From Rhodeus uyekii (lineage: Eukaryota > Chordata > Actinopteri > Cypriniformes > Acheilognathidae), in contig JAWRVZ010000110.1 in assembly GCA_037043235.1 (NCBI GenBank), positions 593,501-657,500 of the forward strand: DNA of 64,000 nt, in the 5' to 3' direction. The notes under the pieces were generated by a model that did not search any database, was not told where the DNA came from, and worked only from the letters and a program-made list of their open reading frames with translations. Each line of letters opens with the position of its first letter. Within the stretch, counting starts at the first letter, position 1. Of the stretch, positions 13,106 to 24,500 are shown piece after piece. Both the position numbers and the translations under genes were made by a program.

Positions 13106-13734
13106 TTTAGCATGACACATTTTTTTGGACCTTTTCTAACATTGTAAGGAATATTATCGGTTAATTATGTTTCCCTGCTACGGTTTGCCATTTACTCTAC
13201 ACCGTTTTCAATTAAAAACTGAGAACCTTTCATGAATTTTGGCTCCTCATTTACTGGACAACAGCATTTTGGGGTCCTGTAAGCCTAAAGGTTTTTGAAA
13301 ATGAAATGAATTTTCAAAATGAAAGTTTTTCTTAACAATACTGTTGTCGTCTCCGTTTAAGTTACAAAAATGCAAATTTGTGCAAACGGGGATGTCATGT
13401 GAACTTGCCAATTACTGGCCTGCCATGAATAATACAGCATTAAGTGAATAGGGATAGTTTTGAGAATGGTGTCGTCTGTACTTGAAAACGCAATGGAAAA
13501 ACGTTTCCGTTTTTAGTACATCGTTGTCATATAAATGTACACAAATTTTGTCCTGCTAGTTTGTTTTCATGGTTACTCATTGGCACACACCTGCTCTTAG
13601 TTATGTTTATCACTTTGTATATTTAACTCCTTAGGTTCTCTCAGTTCTTTGTTCAATCTCGTTTTTGTGGTTGGGTTTTATTTTGATTCCAGAGTTTTAA
13701 ATAAAAAACATTTCTGTTCTTTCCTTCACATTAC

Positions 13735-13965
13735 CACAGCCATTAAATGTTACACACATACGTCAAACCAATTTGCTTGTAAATACCGATGCTCATAGTG
13801 AGGTTCAGGGCAATAAAAATATGTATGTTTCATTTATGATATAATTGGTTAATAAATGGAATAAATGGATTTAGAAGTAAAATGGGTCGCTGGTTAACTT
13901 TACTTGAAGGCACATTAACATTTTTCTGACAGCATAAATTATCAAACAAATGTTCTCAAGAGCCT
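13735..13965 (+). repeat. Direct repeat copy 1 of a local duplication
   Basis: Words such as 'ttaaatgttacacacatac', 'ttgtaaataccgatgctcat', 'ggttcagggcaataaaa' and 'gatttagaagtaaaatgggt' reappear in the same order at 14565-14840. The two copies are diverged. This copy continues past the point where copy 2 is interrupted by a Tc1 element. Confidence 0.7.
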
Positions 13966-14564
13966 GTTTAGCTTTCACAAGAGAAGACTGCTGAATAAGT
14001 ATTACACTTTAAAAGTAATAAGAAAAAGTGTGAAGTAGGAGTTGTAAAAAAGTGTTATACCAATACTGTGCACTGCAGGACAAAGACGAAGAGGATCAGC
14101 AAAAGCAACTTTAATATGGGTCCTTAATTAAATAAATCCAACAGGCAAGGAAAACTCGGGAAACCGAATACTACAACCATGTAGAAACAGGACAAAGAAC
14201 TGAACAAAACAGGAAGAATATATACCAGACAAACTGAGGGAACTATTGAGTCCAAACTCTCCAATCCGATCGTTTTTACATTTAATAGACACTTTTATCC
14301 AAAGTGACATACACAACTTACAAGTAATATTTAATGAAATTAAGCATATTATAGGTCAATGCATTCACATATCTTATTTTGGTCAGTCTGCCAGATCATT
14401 TGTATTCAAGTCAGCATGAAATGGTAGTTGCAACAGTCTTTTCTTCACTATTGTGACGTGTATCATAGTGAAACGGCTTTTCAGTCAAGAAAATATGTTT
14501 TTGTCCATTGGTAATAGGTTGGATGTTTGGATGGTTGTGTTTTGCTATTTCATTATTTAAGGAT

Positions 14565-14840
14565 TAAACATTACACACACATTGTTGATTCTTTTGATTA
14601 TACAACCAAATTCCAATTAGATTGTAAATATTGACGCTCATTGAGGCTCAGGGCAATAAAAACATGTATATATCATTTCTGATTTAAAAAAAAATCTTAT
14701 TTGATGATTTAGGACGAACAAACAAGACTGACAAGATATCACTATTATTACATACAATATTATTGATTTAGAAGTGAAATGGGTCATTGATTAACTTTAC
14801 TAGAGGGCGCATTAACTTTTTATTGAAACATAAATTACCA
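14565..14840 (+). repeat. Direct repeat copy 2, interrupted by Tc1 element
   Basis: Diverged duplicate of 13735-13965, containing 'gattgtaaatattgacgctc', 'gctcagggcaataaaaacat' and 'gatttagaagtgaaatgggt'. Similarity stops at about 14838 (cataaattacca), where transposon sequence begins. Confidence 0.7.
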
Positions 14841-15562
14841 AGCTCCCATTCCACCACATCCCAAAGATGCACTATTGGGTTGAGATCTGGTGACTGGGGG
14901 CATTTTAGTACAGTGAACTCAATGTCATGTTCAAGAAACCAATTTGAAATGATTCGAGCTTTGTGACATGGTGCATTATCCTGCTGGAAGTAGCCATCAG
15001 AGGATGGGTACATAAAGGGATGGACATGGCCAGAAACAATGCTCAGGTAGGCCGTGGCATTTAAACGATGCCCAATTGGCACTAAGGGGCCTAAAGTGTG
15101 CCAAGAAAACATCCCCCACACCATTACACCACCACCACCAGCCTGCACAGTGGTAACAAGGCATGATCTCAGATCCATGTTCTCATTCTGTTTATGCCAA
15201 ATTCTGACTTTACCATCTGAATGTCTCAACAGAAATCGAGACTCATCAGACCAGGCAACATTTTTCCAGTCTTCAACTGTCCAATTTTGATGAGCTTGTG
15301 CAAATTGTAGCCTTTTTTTCCTATTTGTAGTGGAGTCGAGTGGTACCCGATGGGGCCTTCTGCTGTTGTAGCCCATCCGCCTCAAGGTTGTGCGTGTTGT
15401 GGCTTCACAAATGCTTTGCCGCATACCTCAGTTGTAATGAGTGGTTATTTCAGTCAAAGTTGCTCTTCTATCAGCTTGAATCAGTCGGCCCATTCTCCTC
15501 TGACCTCTTGCACCAACAATCATGCCACGCTCAAAATTGCTTAAATCACCTTTCTTTCCCAT
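14838..15562 (-). pseudogene. Tc1-like transposase pseudogene
   Basis: On the minus strand the frame opens at 15562 with MGKKGDLSNFERG, passes the helix-turn-helix region, hits an in-frame TGA near 15431 after ITTHYN, then stays open. The DDE core is recognisable: WSDESRF carries the first aspartate and QQDNAPCHKA the second. At the third site NPIVHLWD has valine where Tc1 transposases have glutamate. The frame reads into unrelated flank after HLWDVVEWELG, so about the last 20-25 residues are absent. With a stop, a lost catalytic residue and a truncated C-terminus, this copy cannot be active. Confidence 0.9.
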
Positions 15563-15714
15563 TCTGACATTCAGTTTGGAGTTCAGGAGATTGTCTTGAC
15601 CAGGACCAGACCCCTAAATGCATTGAAGCAACTGCCATATGATTGGTTGATTAGATAATTGCATTAATGAGAAATTGAACAGGCGTTCCTAATAATCCTT
15701 TAGGTGAGTATATA
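14838..15714 (-). mobile_element. Truncated Tc1-like transposon
   Basis: The right edge carries a typical fish Tc1 terminus (gttcctaataatcctttaggtg). The matching inverted repeat and the C-terminal end of the transposase are missing on the left, where the sequence passes directly into duplicated flanking DNA. The element is therefore truncated and non-autonomous. It lies in the spacer between p2rx3 and the lectin gene. Confidence 0.85.
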
Positions 15715-16470
15715 TACTACAAGGAGAAATATACATTTACTAAGCTGAAAAATAATTTAATATGCTCTGCTGTCATTTTCTGAAAAACAATAAGAATTTT
15801 CTTTCATAATACATCTCAATTATGCTAAAAGTACAGCCATTCATTGTTTGTTTTCCATCACAACTGCAATGTGAATCGTAGCCGTTAAAATTCAAAGAGA
15901 TCAGCAACAGTGACTGTAACCACATGGCAGTGGTATAATGTGTTAGAGTGATAAAGGAGCAAGCTTGTTAGTACAGTAACTGAATTTCAATTGCAACAAC
16001 AAAATAGATGTTATCTACTGCAATTAAGCATATTATTATATTTAAAAAACCTGCAATATTACATTTAAAATTGTCCATTTTGATTTCGTGACTTTAATCA
16101 TACAATTTTTATTTTTATTTATTTCTTTTTTTTTTTTTACAATTCACTGAGCTTTCACATGGAACTCCATTTAGACACACTGAATACTGAGTTAGAGAAA
16201 AGGGAGGAGTTGTGAAAAAGAGTGAAGCGGCAGATTAAATGTTGTTATGAAGAGACACAATAGACAAGTGGAAAGAGTGGTAAGTGCTCTTCTTCAATAA
16301 AATACTTTGTAATTACCGCACCTAAATCTCAAAACTTTTATGGTAACCATGTATTATATTTCAATTATTCAAAATAAACTAAAAATACAGAAAAGTTTTA
16401 AATGGCTTTTATAAAACAGTAAGCTTCCACTTATCGTGTTCCCTCCTTCACAGTGTGCACAGCAGCAGGA
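15715..16470. other. Spacer before lectin gene
   Basis: AT-rich sequence without recognisable genes or mobile elements. The last few hundred bases include a candidate untranslated leader for the lectin gene: an acceptor (ccttcacag) lies 18 bases before its ATG, suggesting that a non-coding first exon is upstream. I could not identify that exon. Confidence 0.4.
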
Positions 16471-17439
16471 ATGGAGATTTTTATCTTTTTGTTGATGACT
16501 TTTCTTTTTGGAAGTGGTAGCTTCTTAACAATGGAGAGAGGTGCTGATTAAAGTTAGGCTGTGTTTAACTTATTGAAATATTTCATGCTATATATGCAGA
16601 ATATTGCAAACGATGTGTGATGTTGTCATTTAGATAAGGATGCTGGATATTCAAATTCCTCATAAGGCTGTGTTCTACCAAAACCCTGTCCAATGACTGG
16701 CTACGCGGATTGGTTTTAAAGTGGGATCACACTGTCAAATACTTTGGCAAACCTCTCAACTTCACTGCAGCTGAGGTAAGTAGAGTCATTGGAACAAAAT
16801 AGATAACACATTAAATGGAAACTGACTTATGCTCACATCTAATTCTCCAAATTATTCTTTCCTCATGGACAGTTCAGCTGCAGAAGCAAAGCCCCTGGTG
16901 GACACCTAGTGTCCATGCACAACACAAAGGCTAATGGTGACCTGCTCTGCATTGTAATCAAGTTTAATCCACGTAACCTGCGCATCTGGATCGGCGGCTT
17001 TGAGTTTTTTCAGGTAAATGAGATTTCATGTGAGATTTTATAATTTACCTATAGCTTTTTCCCTAAAATCTCTCACTTTCTCAGTCTGGTAAATTTGTCT
17101 GGACTGACGGTTCTTCCTGGAACTATCAAATGTGGACTCCTGGTGAGCCCTACCACATCTTCAGTTACAAGGAGGACTGTGTGGAAATGAACTGGAATCG
17201 TAAGCAAAAGGTTTTCTTGTTACCATTCTACCAATAATTGTTAGTATTTATTGGTAAATTCTCTTAAGTTGCATGAATGGTATGAAAGGTAACCTATAAT
17301 CTATCTTGATTATTCATTCTCACTTTGGTGGTTTGACCTTTTTCTGCCCTTTTTAGATGTTGGCAAGTGGAATGACGATGCTTGCTATGTGAAGAAAAAC
17401 TTCATGTGTGCCTTCAAAGTGATGACATCTTTGACTTAG
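16471..17439 (+). CDS. C-type lectin-like gene, PRG2/PRG3 position, possible frame break
   Basis: Small secreted C-type lectin. Exons are 16471-16540 (signal peptide, MEIFIFLLMTFLFGSGSF), 16667-16775, 16873-17013, 17085-17199 and 17357-17439. The domain shows GGHLVSMHN, IWIGG, WTDGSSWNYQMWTPGEPY, CVEMNW, WNDDAC and NFMCAF, the ordered signature of this fold. EPY rather than EPN argues against classical calcium-dependent mannose binding. Exon 2 is the problem. Entered in the phase set by exon 1 it begins CVLPKPCPMTGYADWF, a normal lectin start, but then meets TAA. Its second half (KYFGKPLNFTAAE) is open only in another frame. Either this is a young pseudogene, an assembly error, or a different upstream exon is used. 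Mammalian P2RX3 is followed by PRG3/PRG2, also C-type lectins, so orthology to that pair is plausible. The gene is not named because fish lectins expand rapidly. Confidence 0.75.
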
Positions 17440-19369
17440 TTTGAATACTGTTTTATCAGTAGGATTTAATTACCCTCAAACATAACTTTGTGTTGAAAAT
17501 TGTGACAAAAATCGTGACATATTTTCAAATTAATTAAAATTAGCTATTTCAGAATTTTACAATTGTATTGTATGAACTGTATCAGTGTAGATTATCTTTA
17601 AATATAGTATAAATACATATTTATATACATGTCAAAACCCTAAAGACGTATGCTCCACTGAATGTGGTTTTATACTAGTTTTTACATTTTATGGGTAAAA
17701 TAAGATCTGCGCTAAACATAAATTGACAGTACGTGAATGTTTTGCTCTACAACATAAATTATACACACCCATATCATAAAAACAGGAATTTTGCAGATAT
17801 TGTTTTTTTTTTTTTAATTGAGGTGTATGTTTGCAATAAGTAACTAGATAATAACTTTTGGGGTGTAAATGTATGCAATTTACACTGTGGAACAAAACTT
17901 TAAAGTATCATCAAGGTATGCAACTACAGGCCATATTTTACTCTTGTATTGAAAAACCCCATTATAAAAATCCATTGGAAAATCTTTTGGGTTTTGACCT
18001 CATCCCTGCATCATCCCCACTCTTTTCTTGTGCTAGTACTTTTATCTTTCAAAAATAAGATAAAAATAAGTATCAGCATAACAGTGCACTTGGCATTTTC
18101 CCAGTTCTAACATCAGCCACTAGAAGGAGCCATAGAAATGTATTTTTTTTTCTCAAGTTCATTGTTGTGGTGGTTTGCCATCTGTGGTTTTCCCCGTTTA
18201 AACTACAACTGCAGTTTCTCAAGTTTCAGTCATGTTTGATGGCATTGCAAGGTGTTCCAAATGAATGCAGTTTGTCAAATGAAGTGAACTTCAACAGATT
18301 AAGCCTATAAGCCAAATTCTTGCACATATCTGATGTGATAGTCACTCCACCGCATCTCTCGCTTCAATCTAAAGCAGTTTAGAGTGAAAAACTTTGAGAG
18401 ACAAAAGGCAAGTTCTCACAGCAATCATACTATGACAGAAGCTACAAAATTACGTCAATACTCCAGTTTAAATGATTTTGATTGGCTAAGAAAGAAAGGT
18501 AGACAAAAAATAGTAATTTCAAACACAAAAGCAGATAGTTAGGAGCATTTCTCCATCCATCACATGTTTGACAACAAAGTCTCTGGTTAAGGCATTAAGT
18601 GACCTTCCAGGTCGCAGACCTACATTTCTAAGATTCAGCTTGTCGAGAAAAACTCACTCATGCTGATCTGTAAAAGAGCTAACTAACGCACATACAAATA
18701 CACAGGACACACAGCTTCTTCAAGGTTGTTAGTCAAGACCCCAACTGGAAACAGGAAAGTTTCTTTAAACACAGTGATAACATGCTCTGGTTCTGGTGAG
18801 AATCACAGAGAATGGTCATCCATATTCCTTAGAAAAATATAGAAGAGCACTGTTAAACAGGTAAAAAGGTCATGCATTCAAAGTTAGCAAGTGCAAGTTG
18901 AGGAGTGAGGAGAACAAATTTATAGAAGGAAATTTGTAAGCATTCCTTCTGAAAATACATAAACTGCTTACAGAATCATCACAACAACCCTTCATGAACA
19001 AGAAAGGGTAACATGCAGAATCACTTTATGAATAAGAGAGATTAACATAAAGAATTGTCACATCAATCCTTTACAAATAACCAATAATACCAATAATAAA
19101 ACAAATAATAATAATTAACATACATGGTTGTAACATACATGGAATGGTTAAAGTTTTAACTCTCAGGTACAGTATATCCTTTAGCGGGTCATGAAGGGGT
19201 GAGGTGTCTAAGTTGCAACATCTAGCAATTGGAGTGCCTCAGAGCTCAGTACTTGAACCACTTTTCTTCTCTATCTACATGTAATCACTAGGACGTGTCA
19301 TTCTGAAACATGTTTTTTCTTCTCACTGCTACAGCAAGAGGAAGCCCAAATATGTTCTATTCTAAGGGC
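17440..19369. other. Intergenic DNA, no gene recognised
   Basis: AT-rich spacer downstream of the lectin gene. No exon, tRNA or clear mobile element was identified. Open frames here are short and show no family resemblance. Confidence 0.5.
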
Positions 19370-20570
19370 TTTTAGCAAGCAGGCTGGAGCCAAGAGATGT
19401 GAGAAAGGAGTCTCATGGAAGAGGTCCAAAAAGATTTGTGTCAGTTTAAGCGGCAGTCATCTGTGAGGGGCTGCCACCTTCATTTTTATTTTGTTGTAGT
19501 TTGTGATTAAGTTTGTTGAACGTTCGCCACTTACTGCCTCCTTCCCTTAGCCTTAAACCTTACTACTGGACTGCTTACCAAGGAGGCTCACAAAAGAGCC
19601 AAACAACACGATAGTGCTATCCAGGCAGAGCTCGAGTAGGATGACTCTCTAAAGCGAGAGGAAACCTAGCATCGCTCACCTTGAAGACAGTTAACCAGGA
19701 AGGAAAGAAGGAAGGATGCTCGGTTTATTTACTGGTACTCTGGATTACTTCCCTGAAATCTGACCAAAAGAGGTCAGAGGGTGAAACTGGCACACCGAGA
19801 AGAAAGTTTTTTTCCTCAATACCTGCCAGCTTCAAACAGAGATTCCTTTCCGTAGCCACCACTGCTGCCATTGATCGGCCAATCATGGCAGCAATTTGCT
19901 TGGTGGTCATGTCCCTGAGCCAGGTCTTTCAACAGAATGGTAAGGTCTGGTAAGCCTGCAACACAACCATTGTAGCCTCAGCCTGACCTGCTGCCACAGT
20001 TGTGCAGCTATTCAAATACAGCAGTGTCGTTGGCAGAGTGGGAGCAAGGAACCTTCTGTGTCAGTGCCTCCCCAAGTGAGAGATAGCTGGCCACCGTTTC
20101 TTCAACTGGTGGCATCGACTCATATCCGTGCTCAGACATCACATAATTTGCATGCTGAAACGGAGGAATATGGTTTCTTCCAAAATCTTTCCACCTCAGC
20201 ATGCAAATCTGGAAGAAAAAGAAGACTCACAAAAGCTGGTCGATTTCGACTGGATAGATATCGCAAGCTCGCATTTCTTGCACCACCATGGCTAATTTGT
20301 CTGTGGCACAAGACATGACCTCCAACAACTCATCGTATGTGGGGCAGGCATGCTGTGAGGATTCAGAGACATCATTGTCCTCACCATTCATATCCTGCTC
20401 TTCTTGGCTTGAGGCTTTCTCCGAACTTGCTGCCACATCAGGGGATGTGAGCAATAACATCCTCGTTTGCTACCACAGAATGAAAAAGTTCCATATCTTT
20501 CTCAAATTCCTCGGCAAAAAGGGACAAATGAGAGGGACAAATGAGAGCGGAGTTTCTTTAAAGAGAAACT
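19370..20570 (-). mobile_element. DIRS-type retrotransposon fragment, gag-like region (degenerate)
   Basis: On the minus strand three blocks occur in the order expected for the gag-like ORF of teleost DIRS elements: an acidic leader with YDELLEVMSCATDKL (near 20340), then HGYESMPPVEETVASYLSLG (near 20110), then IAAMIGRSMAAVVATERN with VSPSDLF (19770-19900). Stops and frame changes separate the blocks. Recognition is from memory of the family, and no reverse transcriptase was found nearby. It has the same orientation as the recombinase fragment at 9730-10950, but the two are separated by intact genes and are not one element. Confidence 0.7.
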
Positions 20571-21527
20571 CTTGAAATGCTCATATTCATATACCTTCAA
20601 CACGTCTCAAACACATTTTTTTTGTTTGTTTTATACTCTGTTCGCACCAATAGTGACGTCATAGGCAGTCGCCGACCAATGTTATTGTCATGTTTTGATG
20701 TGTTATGTATGGTGTTACTACAAATTTACTTTCTTAAAGTAATAATAAAGAACTTTTGCAATCAAAACGATCATTTCATTTTATTTATTTATTGTTTGTA
20801 TAATTAAGAAGTAGTGATTTAGAATATTTGAATACTTGAAATTCATCAGCTTTAGTTTAAATACTGCAGAATTTCATTCTAGAACTCTCACATTAAGCAC
20901 AAAACTGAATTCATGGAGAACAATAAAAGGAAAGGGATATAATTATTGAAACACAATAATTAATAGCTTCCTGATTTACATTTCATAAGTGAAATAGTAA
21001 AACTATGCACACACAAAATGATATTTTACATAACAAATTGCATTATAATATGGAAAAAGTTAAATTAAATGTTAAATTAACATAAGAAATCATACTTATG
21101 ACTTTTAATATAAAAATAATTGTTAGGATGAATAAAAAGGTTAACTATTTTCTAGAAAACAGTAAAATAGGAAGTGATCACCATTATGTGTATCAAATGT
21201 AGCATACCCTATCTTCTTAAGTAATTGAAATCCAAACTCACTGTCATTTCAGTAAACTTTTTTTCAGTAAAATACATTTTTCCACCAATAAATGTCCTTT
21301 AACTTCAGTTATGAAGTTTCCATTCTTTACAGTCAAAGTTACCTTTAATATGCAGACATAACATTAATACAATGATCACATGACTTAATTTAATAATTAA
21401 ACTGTTTTAATACAATGTGGTTTTTCTATGTTTGTGGTTTCTGGTTGTTTTCATATTTTTATATCTACTCTATCTGACTTTATTGACCTGATAACTGTGG
21501 ATTATTGAGTAGTCATAGAGTGATTTT
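20571..21527. other. Intergenic DNA with 3' end of the orphan gene
   Basis: AT-rich and without a recognisable gene. The right edge is the presumed 3' UTR of the minus-strand orphan gene. A polyadenylation hexamer for it reads TTTATT on the plus strand at 21479-21484, about 45 bases beyond its stop codon. Confidence 0.5.
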
Positions 21528-24500
21528 TCATGTTTGATCTGGAAATAGTGGTGAAGAATGAGGAGACTTGGAAAATGGGATGCTGTTAAATGGTGGAGAT
21601 GGACTCACAGGGGATTCATTCAGGATGACTTCGGGAATCGTGTAGAATTTGGAGGTTGACTTTTCTTTTTTTACTGAGAGAGAAAATGAATGCAACAAAA
21701 ATGTCAGAAGTTTGCACATTTTAATTTCTCTTATTATTTAGTACATTCACTCGACCCAACCTTAAAGAGCATTTTCTCACCTTTTTTGGGTGGCTTGTGG
21801 TGTCTTTTTTTGCTGAGACGAATTCGACTTTTCAGAGCAGAGTTGTCCAGTAATTCAAATGACTGAAAGAGAAAAAAAATCTTCTTATTACAATTTATAT
21901 TAAGTTATAGTTAAATAATTAACAGTCTCCCCAATATTAACATAACCTAGTTACTTTAATGACAGAAATACAGAAGTATAACAGTATTCCCCACCTTTAC
22001 TGCTGAAAAGTCAATCAACATATCATCCAATGACTTTGAATCACTTTTGGGAATAATATACATGTCCAAACAGTCATAGATATCTTCTGATTTCTTTGAC
22101 TCACAGTCAGACATCCTTTGTTTCATTCCATTTGTTAGCAGTGCCTTAGGAATAGCAAACGTTTTTGCATCCTCTTTCAATTGTTCCCTATCCAATTCAC
22201 CATTCACTTTTGTTGCATTTTCTTCTTGAGCAACACTAGCATCATCTTGACTCTTCTTTATGTCCTCTGTTTGGTCCTGCTGTGGTGTCAAAAGCGGAAT
22301 ATTGAGCAGAGTATCTTTTTCTGTTTGGAGAACGTCATATGTCACTGGTTGATCATTAGTGTCTTTATCTGCTGGACTGGTTTTGCTGGGCAGGTAACTG
22401 AGCCATTCTTCTCCTGTGAATATTTCCTCCATTAAGTTGATCGGTTCAAGATTGAGTTTGAAATCCTTTAAAGTAAATGTTCTGCTCAAAAAGACAAAAT
22501 ATTTTAGATTGCTAACTTCAATTAATAAAAATGCAAAGATTAATGTAACAAATGCATTGCTTAGTGCCAGTTCATAATGCCTTAACTAACATAAAAAGTT
22601 TTCCTGTAGCTCAAACAGTAGAAACATGATTCTTGCAACTCCAAGGTCATGGGTTCAATTCCCAGGGAAAACAAGAACTGATTAGAATGAAAGTCACTTT
22701 GGATTAAAAAAAAATGGGACCATATTTTAAGTGTTATAGATTCAAACTTTTAATAGGTTATTTATTTTGATAGACATTTTACTTACTATACATAATTTGA
22801 CATGACTACATGTCACCTAACTTTCATTCATTTGCAACTGCATGTCAACTACATGTATTAGTGTAGTGCATTACATGTATTAGTTAGTAGAATGTCCAAA
22901 GCAGTGTTTCCCAACCCTTTTCCTCGAGGTACACTAACAATACATATTTTAGTCTCTTCTAATGAGCTGATGAGATCAATCAAATAGGTGTGAAGGTTTT
23001 TCTAAATACTTGATTACTAAAAAATTGAGCTTCTCCATCCTCCTGCCTGTAACCTTGAAACTAATCAAAGAAAGCCATATCACAGGACAACTCAATTTCC
23101 TAATTGCTCTGCAAGGAGATGAGGAACGAGGAACCCTCGAAAGGAGCTGTGAACAACGATACACAGGACTCTCTTGTCGAGAAACCTAACACGTGTATAA
23201 TTTCTCATCCGCATTCACATCTGTAACAATAATTTTCGTTTTCCGGTTTTAATAAACCATACATCTCACATATTTCAGCAGAGTATCTTTCTTTACTATT
23301 ATAAGTTTCTTGAATGACCAAACTTAAACAACGTAAGATCAAATTCCTTGAGTGCAACTGATGACGTTGTGAAGTGGCACTTGCATCTCAATCAGCTCTT
23401 GGCACAGTACGAATTGGGACACCGATGACTCTATTTCCGGAAACATGATAATATCCACATTGCACAAAATCAATACACAGCAGAACTGTTATCTATTTGA
23501 CGTTATTTTTAAATGCCCGCAACTGTCACCCTGTAGCACAAGACTAAGCAGGGTTGAGCCTTATCAGTATCTGGATGAGAGACCTCCTAGGAAACTAGAT
23601 AGATGTTAGTGAGGCCAGCAAGTGGTGCTCACCCTGTGATCTGTGTGTGTTCTAACACCCCTTTACACTGAAAGGACACTAAACTGTCAAAAAGCATCGT
23701 CCTTTAGATAAGATGAAAAAAAAAATGGTCCAGTCTGTCTGTGGTCATAATAAGAGAGTAGGTGTCACAGTTGAAGTGTGCAGTGATGAAGGCTCAAATA
23801 GTCTCTTTATTAATATATTGCAAAATTTGCATAAATGTCTGACACGTAACAGTAGGAGTGTAACCTCATTCCCATATTGGCTTCCTCACATCAGTAGTAG
23901 TTGAAGAGATTCCCCCCTTCAATATGTAAAGCACTTTGAGTGCAGAGAAAAGCACTATATAAATGTAAATTATTATTATAGTTACTGTTAAAGTACATTA
24001 TGATAAATACTTTGCTTGTTACATATATGTGCAGCATTTCAGCTGTAAATAAATTATAAATGTTAAGTAGATTATGTTCATTATGTATTTTTATGCTGAA
24101 ATATAATAAAATAATGTTTTTTGGGGGAGGGGTTAAATATCGTGGCATTATGTGTAGTGAGTTGCCTCATGTGAATTAAGTTTTGTGCATCAGAACTTCC
24201 ATTCAGAGAACATAGTGAGTATTAATGCTTCCTGTTTTTTTCACGGTGCATTGTGGGACTTTTAAGAGAGCGAATGTTTCATTGCACTGGAAGAAATTTA
24301 GAAGTGAGAAAGCCCTTAAAATTGATGACTGAACAGTGCACAGTGCCCTGACAGCTGAAATAGGCAGCTGATTGAGACACATCCATGGTTGGAACACTAG
24401 GAACAGGATTGGGAAACACTTGTGAACTATCGAAAAATAAAGTGTTACCATTTGGTGTTCCCTCAAATGATACAGTGATTTTAACTAATGGATTTAATGT

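Noticed and set aside
22599..22712. tRNA-like A and B boxes as a tRNA gene (also at 25131, 32681, 36044)
   Set aside because: Arms do not fold into a cloverleaf and the segment continues into a repeated SINE body.
23513..23620. 5S rRNA gene
   Set aside because: Only a mutated internal-promoter half is present, attached to a SINE3-like body and tail.
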